A stretch of 9,476 bases of DNA, from assembly GCA_028277515.1 (NCBI GenBank), contig JANQGC010000360.1, positions 1 through 9,476 of the forward strand, given 5' to 3'. Below, piece by piece: positions 1 to 7,907 of this stretch (position 1 is its first letter; each line of letters opens with the position of its first letter). Both the position numbers and the translations under genes were made by a program. This stretch comes from Anaerolineae bacterium (lineage in GTDB: Bacteria; Chloroflexota; Anaerolineae; Promineifilales; Promineifilaceae). The notes below the pieces were generated by a model. It searched no databases. It saw only the letters and a list, made by a program, of their open reading frames with translations, and had not been told where the DNA came from.

Positions 1-99
1 TCGTACCGTAACCGCGAAATCATTTTTCGCGCTCTGGCGTATGCACAAGAACGCGATTGTGAAATCGCGGTTACGAATCTGACTTTGGAACTGCCCTGT
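1..99. repeat. Left copy of 99-bp terminal inverted repeat
   Basis: Bases 1-99 are the exact reverse complement of bases 9378-9476. The match stops abruptly at base 100 (A here, T in the other copy) and nothing beyond it aligns. The unit has internal symmetry. CGTAACCGCGA (7-17) pairs with TCGCGGTTACG (65-75). Inside that lie two perfect 7-bp hairpins, CGCGAAA/TTTCGCG (13-19/25-31, 5-nt loop) and CGCGATT/AATCGCG (52-58/63-69, 4-nt loop). Outer stem and inner hairpins share bases, so they are alternative folds. Bases 77-99 are shared by both copies but lie outside the palindromic part. This looks like a small REP/MITE-like dispersed repeat, though its family is not recognised. The edge may be set by assembly and not by biology. 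Confidence 0.95.
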
Positions 100-224
100 A
101 CGAATGCCCCGTCATTCTGTCGACTCGATGCTGTCTATCATTCGTTCGCGCACCGGCTGAAAGGCATCCAATGCCCTCCCTCTCCGTCGGCGCGCCAAAG
201 GATAAAATGTAATTTGATTTTCTT

Positions 225-240
225 GGCATTTTCCAATGCC
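225..240. other. Stem-loop downstream of the dodecin gene
   Basis: GGCATT (225-230) and AATGCC (235-240) form a perfect 6-bp stem with a 4-nt loop, about 25 nt past the dodecin stop codon. An outer pair, AGGATAAA (199-206) with TTTATCCT (260-267), could enclose it. On the minus strand the stem is followed by an A-rich run, and the T-run lies before it, so it is not a standard intrinsic terminator. It may protect an mRNA 3' end. A second, shorter hairpin with the same CCAATGCC right side is at 163-175. I see no gene in 100-265. Confidence 0.35.
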
Positions 241-265
241 TGCTTAGAAAAAACGAATCTTTATC

Positions 266-472
266 CTAATCGAGCGTGAACCCCACCTTCAGGGTCACCT
301 GCCAGTGACCGATCTGGCCATTGTCGATCATGCCCCGCGTTTCCGTGACCACGAACCAGCGCAGGTTGCGCACCGTTTCATTGGCCTTGGCAATGGCGTT
401 GCGAATCGCATCATCGCTGCTGTTAGGGGAAGATCCGGTTAGTTCAATTGTTTTATAAATATGGTTGGTCAT
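266..472 (-). CDS. Dodecin family flavin-binding protein
   Basis: This 68-residue protein is full length for bacterial dodecins, which assemble into hollow dodecamers in the cytoplasm. They bind flavins (FMN, riboflavin or FAD) and are thought to store or buffer free flavin and quench its photochemistry. The match is clear over the whole length: an N-terminal strand ([12 protein letters not shown], 4-15), a helix from about 18 to 34 ([17 protein letters not shown]), then NLRWF with the flavin-stacking Trp39, the ETRG motif (44-47) and [10 protein letters not shown] (56-65) with Gln58, the usual flavin hydrogen-bonding residue. The ATG at 472-470 has a GGAG Shine-Dalgarno with 7-nt spacing, so the start is secure. 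The gene lies 199 nt after cyclase A on the same strand and is probably a separate transcription unit. No unusual feature is seen in the protein. Confidence 0.96.
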   Translation of the reverse strand: MTNHIYKTIELTGSSPNSSDDAIRNAIAKANETVRNLRWFVVTETRGMIDNGQIGHWQVTLKVGFTLD

Positions 473-671
473 TTGTTAACTCCATTATTTGTAAACCAAT
501 ATTCCCAAATAATTCTCATTTTCGAGAAAACGATAGGTTGGGAAGAATCAATATCATCAAGGGTAACGTGTAACGGCCGTTTCGCCAATAAGCTGCCGAT
601 GGGTGCTGCGATAGTTTGTGTAAAGGAGGATGCCTACTTACATTCATAAAGTGTTGGTTTTAAAAAAATAC
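473..671. other. Intergenic spacer between cyclase A and dodecin
   Basis: This 199-nt stretch is AT-richer than its surroundings and should hold the end of the cyclase A transcript and the dodecin promoter. A T-run on the minus strand (rc of 662-669) follows the cyclase A stop, but no GC-rich stem precedes it. I could not fix a convincing -10/-35 pair for dodecin. A 5-bp hairpin TTCTC/GAGAA (513-517/524-528) and one CGGCCG palindrome (574-579) are present. No gene is seen. Confidence 0.5.
480..483 (-). promoter_or_regulatory. Shine-Dalgarno of dodecin
   Basis: The minus strand reads GGAG followed by a 7-nt spacer and the ATG at 472-470. This is a well-placed ribosome binding site and confirms the dodecin start. 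Confidence 0.8.
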
Positions 672-3600
672 TTACAACGCTCCCTGCGCCTGCGCCAGGT
701 CCCATCCGGCTCCAAGTTCGGAGAAAATTCTGATCGCTTCTTCCAGGTGCTCTATGCAAGCAGGATGGCCGGCCGGCAAATAACGGCCGAGCGCCAGGTG
801 GGCCTGACCCTCATCATATGGCATATCCAACCGCTGTGCCTGTTTCAGGCTTTTCTCCCAGGTTCGCCTGGCCTGTCGCTCTTTTCCACGACTCCATGCT
901 TCGCACCCTTGCCAGAGAACAGCCCTGGGCCGGGCAAATGGGAAAACACGGGAGAAGTTGCGCAGGTCACGCACAGCCTGGCCAGCCTGCTCAGGCAGGT
1001 CATCACCGGCAGGCGCCCTGAATTCACGCTGTTTCTGCGCCTCCAACAATGTCAGGTAAACCTCAGGCAATCCGGCATACGCTTCAAAAGAATAAAAGGT
1101 GCTCGGCGGCCATTCCACCGCAATTAATTCGGTTACCTGCCGGGCCGCGCGGTAAGCTTTGATCCATTCCCCGCGTCTTAAAGCCAATTGCGCCATCAGG
1201 CTGAAAACCTGGATCTCATCCGGCCGGTTACGGTAGCGGTATTGCCCTAATAATTCCTGGCAGCGCTCCAGGCAAATGTCGATTTCTTGCAGGACATTCG
1301 ACCCACCCAGGCGCAAATACGTTTCACATTGTCCGGCAAGACCCCAAATTTGAGTCTGCTCATCCCCTCTTTTCGTCGCGGATTTTATCATACGGCGATA
1401 CAGCTCTAAACTGCGGTTGAATTCGCCATGATAATGAAGCGTCTGTCCCAACACCCCTGTGCATTCTTCTAACCAGCGCAGACGGCCGATCCGCTCATTG
1501 AGCTGCATCGCCACTTCGGCCGCTTCAATCGCTTCCGCCCAACGCGCCTGGCCGGTATTATTGATCGCTACCAACTGGTGGACCCAGGCCTGGGCAGCCA
1601 AATCCTGCTCATGCTGCGCCGTTTCCAGGGCTAATTGGGCATAGCGATCGGCCATAAAGCGCAGCGGGGGCATCAATCCGGCAGCGATCAGGCTGTTAGC
1701 GTATGCGCGCGCCAGTTCCGGCGACGGACCGGCCGGTTCCCCTAAATTGAGCGCACGCAACGATGCATAAATTGAGGAAGCTGCTTCCCCCTGGATATAA
1801 TAAATGATACCCAAATGGTCATAACAACGAACCGCCTCGCGCAGCGCCTGCACCTCCGTCTGCCCGGCCCGGCCCAGGAACAGGCGGGGGAAAAGCCGGT
1901 GTGCGCTCTGGCGGATGATCTGCCGGGTTAAGGCCACAAACAGGCTTCGCCGGGTTTGTGGTAGCGGTCGATCCAGGAGCTGAAGCGCATTTTGGAAATA
2001 CTCACGGCTTTCCGGCAGGCGGCCGAGACTGTAATAAGCCTCGCCCATCTTGCGTTGCACTTCAGCCCGCTGCAAGTTATCCCAGGTCTCACCCATCGCA
2101 TGTTCATAAGCGAGCAGTGCGCGCTGGTATTGGTCCAGGGCCTCTACCCCGGCTGCGACCAAACCGGCCTGATCCCCAGCTTTCAGTAGATACTTTTGCG
2201 CCGATTCCCAGGCTTCGGCCTGGGCAAAATGATAAGCCAACAACCCATAAAAATCTTCCAGCCGATCAGCAAATATCGTCTCCATGACCTGGCCTACTTT
2301 TAGATGTAGTTCACGACGTTTTTGCAGCAAGGTATTACTGTATGTGACTTCCTGGGCCAGGGCGCTCTTAAAGATATAGGTGACATCTTGATCATTTTCG
2401 ACAGGACCGACCAATTCGGCCGTTTGCAATTGAGCCAGGTGCGCATCCAGATCTTGTTCAGAACCCAATACGGCAGACAGCACATTCCTCTGAAAGGCCG
2501 GTCCAATCACGGCCGCGGCGCGCAGCACTCGCTTCGGTCCATCATCCAAACGGTCAATACGCGCCGTGATCACCCCTTGGACAGTATTAGGGATATGCAG
2601 CGTGTCCATGCGCCGGGTGGGCTGCCAATGACGGCCGTTCGCCGCCGGGGTAATCGCTCCCTCCTCAATGAGATCGCGCAGGATTTCTTCCATGAAAAAT
2701 GGGTTGCCATCGGCGATACGCACGACCATTTCCTTTGTGCGTACGCTGCGTGCATCGTCAGCTAACAGGGTGCTTACGAGTTTCCGGCTGTTCACCTCGG
2801 AAAGCGGACCAAGGAGGATTTCCTGGTAGAAATCACCGTATTGGCTGATCGCTTCTTGCTGTAATTCGGCCGCCGCGCGGTTCAAATCCGGGCGGCCCAG
2901 ACCAATGATCAGCAAGCGGGCATAGGGTAGCAGCTTAAGCATACTTTTCAACATTCCGGCAGATGAGGCATCAATCCAATGCAAATCTTCAAAAACGAGA
3001 ACATAGGGTCGAACTTCGGCCAACCGTTCCCAAAAGCGCTGCGTGGCTACCAGGATCTGATCGCGCATCGCCTCCCCATCCAGGAACTTGACCCGTTCAG
3101 CATAGATGCCGCGTGCTTCCATACCAATCAACCCGGCCAGGTAAGGCAGGATTTCGGCAATATCTCGCGGAAATAATGCCCGCACAGCCCGTTCTAATTT
3201 TTGCCAGGCTCTTTCCTCGTTGTCTTCTTCATAGATGTTCGCATATTGGCGCAGCATTTCCTGGAAAGGCCGGTAGCTAATATTTTGGGCGGAGAAGAGG
3301 GAACGGCCGTTTAACCAGATCAGATCCGGTCCCTGGCTGTGCTGCTGAAGCTCATCGATCAGGCGAGATTTGCCAATGCCGGCCTCGCCACATATGTAAA
3401 GGAAACCACCCCGGCCAAATAATAACTGAGAAACGGCCGCCCAACCCGCCTCACTTTCTTCCTCCCGACCGGTCAGCGGAAAGGTGATGCCATAAGGCTG
3501 AAGCCCTTTCCTTTTTCCTCTCGTCTTTCGTGGTCTGAGAGCGCGAAATACGCGCACAGCCCGTCTTTTTCCGGGCACATTGACTGTCCCCTGCGGCTCA

Positions 3601-4259
3601 TAATCAAAATATAAAGCCGTCAGCTTATACGTATGGTCAGCAACCCGCACCGTTCCGGGATCGGCCGAACGTTCCATCACAGCGGCCACACGATACCCTT
3701 CGCCCAACGCTTGAAACTCACCGGGACCATGCGAGCGCAGATGGCTGGTGACAACAAGGCCACTGTTGATGCCGATGCGCACATTAAAATCAAGGCCGTA
3801 CTCGCGCCGTACCCGCCCCCGTAAGTCCTGGATATTTTCCAGGATCGCCAGCCCGGCCATGACGGCTCGTTGGGGATCATCTTCATGGGCTTTCGGTGCG
3901 CCGAAAAAGGCCAGAAGGCCATCGCCCATGAACTGGATGATATTACCTTCAAAGCGGCTGATCGGTTCACTGAAATGTCCAAAAGCCTCATCCATAATCT
4001 CGGTCCACGCTTCCGGGTCCATTTTTTCAGCCATTGCCGTCGAGCTAACCACATCACAAATCAAAACCGTGACAATTCGCCGGTCGCCCCCCGTCGATTG
4101 CGCAGCGATGGCCAACTGGCGTTTCTGCTCCTGTTCTTCTAATTCTGCCAGTTGGCGGTTCAAACCTTCCAGCACCGGATCAACGGCCGCATCGCCCAGG
4201 CTGCTTCTCTGGCTCTCAATAGTTTGAATGGTGTTCTTAAGCGTTTCTATTTCGGACAT
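672..4259 (-). CDS. Cyclase paralogue A: degenerate class III cyclase-ATPase-TPR protein
   Basis: This 1195-residue protein is soluble, with no signal peptide or membrane segment seen. Domains in order are an N-terminal helix with QRSSLGDAAVD (17-27); a class III nucleotidyl cyclase domain (about 60-240); a STAND/AAA_16-like ATPase (about 262-530) with Walker A GEAGIGKS (291-298) and Walker B VLVFEDLHW (420-428); a helical linker; and TPR-like repeats from about 670 to the C-terminus. The metal aspartates D69 (ICDV) and D113 (MGDG) remain. The segment that in active relatives reads GDxxNxAAR is here GEGYRVAAV (186-194): the adenine-contacting Asp is Glu187, the transition-state Asn is Arg190 and the Arg is Val194. 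The usual base-contacting Lys is Gln109. It is therefore probably catalytically dead or altered, while the ATPase looks functional. It starts 36 nt after the stop of paralogue B and is probably co-transcribed with it. The ATG at 4259 matches the start of B (MSE) but has no clear Shine-Dalgarno. A role as regulator or partner of B is inference. Confidence 0.93.
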   Translation of the reverse strand: MSEIETLKNTIQTIESQRSSLGDAAVDPVLEGLNRQLAELEEQEQKRQLAIAAQSTGGDRRIVTVLICDVVSSTAMAEKMDPEAWTEIMDEAFGHFSEPISRFEGNIIQFMGDGLLAFFGAPKAHEDDPQRAVMAGLAILENIQDLRGRVRREYGLDFNVRIGINSGLVVTSHLRSHGPGEFQALGEGYRVAAVMERSADPGTVRVADHTYKLTALYFDYEPQGTVNVPGKRRAVRVFRALRPRKTRGKRKGLQPYGITFPLTGREEESEAGWAAVSQLLFGRGGFLYICGEAGIGKSRLIDELQQHSQGPDLIWLNGRSLFSAQNISYRPFQEMLRQYANIYEEDNEERAWQKLERAVRALFPRDIAEILPYLAGLIGMEARGIYAERVKFLDGEAMRDQILVATQRFWERLAEVRPYVLVFEDLHWIDASSAGMLKSMLKLLPYARLLIIGLGRPDLNRAAAELQQEAISQYGDFYQEILLGPLSEVNSRKLVSTLLADDARSVRTKEMVVRIADGNPFFMEEILRDLIEEGAITPAANGRHWQPTRRMDTLHIPNTVQGVITARIDRLDDGPKRVLRAAAVIGPAFQRNVLSAVLGSEQDLDAHLAQLQTAELVGPVENDQDVTYIFKSALAQEVTYSNTLLQKRRELHLKVGQVMETIFADRLEDFYGLLAYHFAQAEAWESAQKYLLKAGDQAGLVAAGVEALDQYQRALLAYEHAMGETWDNLQRAEVQRKMGEAYYSLGRLPESREYFQNALQLLDRPLPQTRRSLFVALTRQIIRQSAHRLFPRLFLGRAGQTEVQALREAVRCYDHLGIIYYIQGEAASSIYASLRALNLGEPAGPSPELARAYANSLIAAGLMPPLRFMADRYAQLALETAQHEQDLAAQAWVHQLVAINNTGQARWAEAIEAAEVAMQLNERIGRLRWLEECTGVLGQTLHYHGEFNRSLELYRRMIKSATKRGDEQTQIWGLAGQCETYLRLGGSNVLQEIDICLERCQELLGQYRYRNRPDEIQVFSLMAQLALRRGEWIKAYRAARQVTELIAVEWPPSTFYSFEAYAGLPEVYLTLLEAQKQREFRAPAGDDLPEQAGQAVRDLRNFSRVFPFARPRAVLWQGCEAWSRGKERQARRTWEKSLKQAQRLDMPYDEGQAHLALGRYLPAGHPACIEHLEEAIRIFSELGAGWDLAQAQGAL

Positions 4260-4268
4260 GTTATTGAG

Positions 4269-4301
4269 AAGTGACAGTCACTTGGCAAGTGACTGTCACT
4301 T
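4269..4301. repeat. 33-bp perfect nested palindrome between the two cyclase genes
   Basis: Two 15-bp arms, AAGTGACAGTCACTT (4269-4283) and AAGTGACTGTCACTT (4287-4301), are perfect reverse complements separated by GGC. Each arm is itself a 7-1-7 palindrome (AAGTGAC, one base, GTCACTT). The TGA stop of paralogue B (4298-4296) lies inside the structure, and the ATG of paralogue A begins 9 nt past its far edge. In the transcript it would form a strong 15-bp hairpin that could affect readthrough, mRNA processing or translation of A, which lacks a Shine-Dalgarno. It could also be a dimeric operator or a dispersed repeat. No T-run follows, so it is not a canonical terminator. Confidence 0.9.
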
Positions 4302-7300
4302 TATAACGCTCATTCTCAACTGCGACAGGTGCCAGTTTGCCCCGATCTGGGAAAGAATCGACTCCGCCAGCCCCAACAGGTTGGCGTCCTGCAGGCGAAG
4401 TCCCATTTCCATGTAAGTCAGCCCCAATTCATATTGCATATTGAGCTGTTGCGCCATATCAATACTTTGCTGCCAGGCGGCTTGCGCTTCTTCAGCTTTA
4501 CCTCGCAACCAAAACTGTGTACCATGCAGCCTTTGGCTCTCGGCGTAACACAGGCGATAACCCTTGCTCAGTTTGGCGGTCCCTTTCAGAGCTTTCGCCG
4601 CCAAATTCATCCACTTTTTCCGCTCTGACCCATCTGACTGTTCCGCAGCGAATAAATAGGTGTCGGCCTGGATAGCCCGTAAGTTGAAGAGCGCCGGCCC
4701 ACCAATACCTCGTTTTTGATGGACACGCTGCCCCTCATCCAGGGCAACCACGGCCTCATCCAGCCGTCCCTGGCGCAGCAAACACCGTCCGTAATAGCCC
4801 TGCCCTAATATTTTCCAGTAATAATCGGGGAGTTTGTCGGCCAGATCCAGGCCCATCAATAAATTCTCTTCGGCTTGCTCCAGATTCCCCAACCGTTTAT
4901 TGGCAACACCACAGGTAATATTGCCCCAACAGATCAACTGCCGGTCAGCGCCATCTCTGCCGGTATATAGAAGCTCCTCGATATGGATATACGCTTCCTC
5001 CAGATGCCCCTGGTGTATCTGGTTGAAGGCCAGCAAATTGAGTGCGTTACCTAAACCGTGCAGCTCGCCCGCCCGGCGGAACACCTCTTCTGAGCGGCGC
5101 ACGTAAGCAATGGATTGGTCGAAGTTGCCCAGGTTCAATTCATGGAAGCCATATCCCTGGTTGGAGATACCCAGCGCGTTGAGACTGCCCGATTGGTTAG
5201 CCAGGTAAGATGCCCGGCGATGGTATCCTTTAGCCAGGTTGATCATGGGAATCATATCCCAAACCACACCGACGGCCGCTCCACCGGCGGCCATTCCAGG
5301 TGCATAGCCACACCTTTCCGCAAAATTTAAGCGGCGCAGCGAAGCCCATAGAAACCGTTCCCGTTCAGTGAATAAAAAGATCCAACCCAGCAGGTTATGC
5401 AGCCGCGCTTCTTCTTCAACTTCAGGGCTGACTTCCGAACTGCCGGGCTTGACAAACCACGAGGGCAGCAAGCGGTGGACAATCTGCACGATTGTTTCTA
5501 TGCCCAGGGCCAGGACAGTAGCCAGGTGTGGCGGTGGAATGCCCGGACGGCCGAGAAAGTGAAACGCCTGCTGAAACTGGCTGAGCGCCCGTTCGTGATC
5601 GCCGCGTCTGAAATGCGCTTCACCCATCTTTCTGGCCAGGACGGCCCGCTGCACAGGGTCCCATTCATCGCCAAAGACGCGTTCATAAGCGGACAGCGCC
5701 TGCTGATAATGGGCCAATGCTTCCGCATCTGCGGCTACCTGGTTGGCCTTGTCGCCCGCCTTAAACAAGTATTCCTGTGCTTTGTCCCACTCCTCAGCGC
5801 GTGCGTAATGATAGGCCAGAACCCCGTAAAATTCTTCCAAACGCTCAGCAAAAAGATTTTCGATGGCCTCTCCCACCTGAAAGTGCAGATCCCGCCGCTT
5901 GCGAAAGAGGATGCTCTGGTAAGTTGCCTCCTGGGCCAGGGCGTGATTGAAGATATATTCCAATTCAGGGGCAGCCTGTTTGACCCGGATCAAATCTACC
6001 TGCTCTAATTCGGTCAGGTGCTCCTCTATCGGAGAATCCACCGGATGAACCTGCTCCAGGACGCGGTAATAAAAACTGCGGCCGATAACCGATGCGGCCT
6101 GCAGCACGCGGCGTACATCACGATCCAGCCGGTCAACGCGGGCCATGATCACTCCCTGCACGGTGTTGGGAATGGCGAAGGATTGAATTTTTCGCGTGGC
6201 CTGCCAATGGGCGGATACGGGGTCATAAACGACAACCCCAGTGTCGATTAAGCTGCGCAAAATTTCTTCCAGGAAAAAGGGGTTGCCGCTGGCCTTGCTG
6301 ACAATCATGGTCTGGACATCTTCAGGCAGGCGGTCAATTTCCAGCAAGTTTCGCGCCAACTGCTTACTGTCCTGCGGTGAAAGCGGCCCAAGGGAAATCT
6401 CTCTAGTCTGGCCAGGATACGCTTCCAGAGCTGCCTGGCAAATTTTTGTCATCGGTGAATGGCGATACGGCCGTCCGCTGATTAAAAATAATATCGGGGC
6501 TTTTTTAACCAGGGGCAGCAGATGTTCTAATAGACGAGCTGATGATTCATCAGCCCAATGAAAATCCTCAAAGGCTAAAACGGTGGGCTGCTCCTGGGCC
6601 ATGCGATTGTAGAAGCGACGCGTGGTCATATAAATCTGGTGGCCCATCGCTTCGCCATCCAGGAGTTTTATTTTTTCCGCATCTTTTCCTTTGACGTCAA
6701 GGGTGATCAAGCGGGCGATAAATGGCAGGACATCGGTAGTCTCAGTACCGAACAGCTGATTTAGTTTGACTCTTAATTTGGCCAGTGCCCTCTGCTCACT
6801 GTCGTCTTCGCTAATGCCGCTAAAATGCCAGATGATCTCTTGGAAAGGCCGGTAACTGATGGTCTGTCCATAGGAAAGGGTGCGTCCTTCCAGCCAGTTG
6901 ATTGATTGGGCCTCATGGCGCACTTCGGCGATCAGGCGTGATTTGCCCACCCCGGCTTCTCCGGTAACGGTTAGGATACTACCTTCCCCTTTTGTCAGCC
7001 TAGCCAGGGCAGACTGAATAGTTTGCAATTCGCGCGAACGGCCGACAAGATTGGAGTTGATTTTCTGGCTAAATTTCTGGCGGGTGGGAGCAGACTCACT
7101 CTTGCGGCCAATCACCCGGTAGGTTTGCACCGGTTTGCTTTTGCCTTTGACATGGATCTCACCCAGGGGCATCGTATCGAATTCATCAGCGACCAGCCGG
7201 TAGGTTTTTTCAGAAATCTGGATAGTGCCGGGAACGGCCGTTTGTTCCATTCGAGCGGCAATGTTGGCCGCGTCGCCAAGCGCCGTATACTCTTCATAGA

Positions 7301-7823
7301 GCTTGGAGCCAACCAGTCCGGTGATGACCAAACCGGTGTTGATGCCGACGCGTACATTAAAAACAATGCCTTGGCTGCGGCGCAGTTCCTCGCGATAAGG
7401 CCGGATATTCTCTAAGATGCCTAGCCCGGCGGCCACAGCCCGCTGTGGGTCGTTTTCATGGGCGACCGGTGCGCCAAACAGGGCCAGGATAGCATCTCCC
7501 ATGAGACGGACGACGGTCCCATCATAGAGATCCACCGGCTCAATCAGATATTCGAAGATCTGGTCCATGATCTCCGTCCACTGTTCAGGGTCCATCCGTT
7601 CGGCAAGGGCGGTCGATCCGGTCACATCACAAAAGAGAACGGTGACAATGCGCCGTTCGCCGCCGGAGGTTTCCTCGGCCTCTTCATCCTCACCGGCCGC
7701 CGGTAGGGTGGCTAATTGTCTGCGTAGTTCCTGTAGCACGGAATCAACGGCAGCATCCCCTAAAGCGGACCGCTGCGCTTCTACCGTGGCGATAGCTTGT
7801 TCCAGATCTTCTCTTTCGGACAT
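4296..7823 (-). CDS. Cyclase paralogue B: class III nucleotidyl cyclase-ATPase-TPR protein
   Basis: This protein has 1175 residues from the ATG at 7823 and no membrane segments. It has an N-terminal helix with QRSALGDAAVD (17-27); an acidic linker (44-51); a class III cyclase domain (about 57-240); a STAND/AAA_16-like ATPase (about 258-520) with Walker A GEAGVGKS (288-295) and Walker B VLAFEDFHWAD (415-425); and TPR-like helical repeats from about 665 to 1140, for example 731-753, 931-952 and 972-995. Metal ligands D66 (FCDV) and D110 (MGDA) and the ALGDAANIAAR motif are intact: D184, N187 (transition state) and R191. The usual base-contacting Lys is Arg106, so substrate choice (ATP or GTP) is uncertain. 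It likely makes a cyclic nucleotide under control of the ATPase/TPR sensor. An upstream in-frame TTG at 7880 would add 19 residues, but it lies inside the likely promoter and paralogue A starts at the equivalent MSE, so the ATG is preferred. No clear Shine-Dalgarno is seen. Confidence 0.94.
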   Translation of the reverse strand: MSEREDLEQAIATVEAQRSALGDAAVDSVLQELRRQLATLPAAGEDEEAEETSGGERRIVTVLFCDVTGSTALAERMDPEQWTEIMDQIFEYLIEPVDLYDGTVVRLMGDAILALFGAPVAHENDPQRAVAAGLGILENIRPYREELRRSQGIVFNVRVGINTGLVITGLVGSKLYEEYTALGDAANIAARMEQTAVPGTIQISEKTYRLVADEFDTMPLGEIHVKGKSKPVQTYRVIGRKSESAPTRQKFSQKINSNLVGRSRELQTIQSALARLTKGEGSILTVTGEAGVGKSRLIAEVRHEAQSINWLEGRTLSYGQTISYRPFQEIIWHFSGISEDDSEQRALAKLRVKLNQLFGTETTDVLPFIARLITLDVKGKDAEKIKLLDGEAMGHQIYMTTRRFYNRMAQEQPTVLAFEDFHWADESSARLLEHLLPLVKKAPILFLISGRPYRHSPMTKICQAALEAYPGQTREISLGPLSPQDSKQLARNLLEIDRLPEDVQTMIVSKASGNPFFLEEILRSLIDTGVVVYDPVSAHWQATRKIQSFAIPNTVQGVIMARVDRLDRDVRRVLQAASVIGRSFYYRVLEQVHPVDSPIEEHLTELEQVDLIRVKQAAPELEYIFNHALAQEATYQSILFRKRRDLHFQVGEAIENLFAERLEEFYGVLAYHYARAEEWDKAQEYLFKAGDKANQVAADAEALAHYQQALSAYERVFGDEWDPVQRAVLARKMGEAHFRRGDHERALSQFQQAFHFLGRPGIPPPHLATVLALGIETIVQIVHRLLPSWFVKPGSSEVSPEVEEEARLHNLLGWIFLFTERERFLWASLRRLNFAERCGYAPGMAAGGAAVGVVWDMIPMINLAKGYHRRASYLANQSGSLNALGISNQGYGFHELNLGNFDQSIAYVRRSEEVFRRAGELHGLGNALNLLAFNQIHQGHLEEAYIHIEELLYTGRDGADRQLICWGNITCGVANKRLGNLEQAEENLLMGLDLADKLPDYYWKILGQGYYGRCLLRQGRLDEAVVALDEGQRVHQKRGIGGPALFNLRAIQADTYLFAAEQSDGSERKKWMNLAAKALKGTAKLSKGYRLCYAESQRLHGTQFWLRGKAEEAQAAWQQSIDMAQQLNMQYELGLTYMEMGLRLQDANLLGLAESILSQIGANWHLSQLRMSVIK

Positions 7824-7864
7824 GATGAATGGACCCGTAATCCGTGGGCTGATCTCGCCGCCCC

Positions 7865-7894
7865 ATTGTACACGTCTCAAGGGTTAGAAATCAA
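7865..7894 (-). promoter_or_regulatory. Sigma70-like promoter for the cyclase pair
   Basis: Reading the minus strand, TTGATT (7894-7889) serves as a -35 (4 of 6 to consensus), followed by an 18-nt spacer and TACAAT (7870-7865) as a -10 (5 of 6). Transcription would start near 7858, giving a leader of about 35 nt before the ATG at 7823. The upstream TTG candidate at 7880 falls between the two boxes and would not be transcribed. The call rests on pattern match only. Confidence 0.5.
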
Positions 7895-7907
7895 ATTGTG
7901 GTCGGGG

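Noticed and set aside
85..279. Short plus-strand ORF opening in the left terminal repeat
   Set aside because: It starts at a TTG within the repeat, has no Shine-Dalgarno or recognisable product, and runs into the dodecin 3' end.
630..1127. Plus-strand ORF of 165 codons preceded by AAGGAGG
   Set aside because: The AAGGAGG runs directly into the ATG with no spacer. Most of the frame is antisense to the well-supported cyclase A C-terminus, and the product shows no recognisable domain.
5397..6008. Plus-strand ORF of 203 codons
   Set aside because: It is wholly antisense to cyclase B in a region where B shows clear domain homology. The translation has no recognisable motif, so it is a shadow frame.
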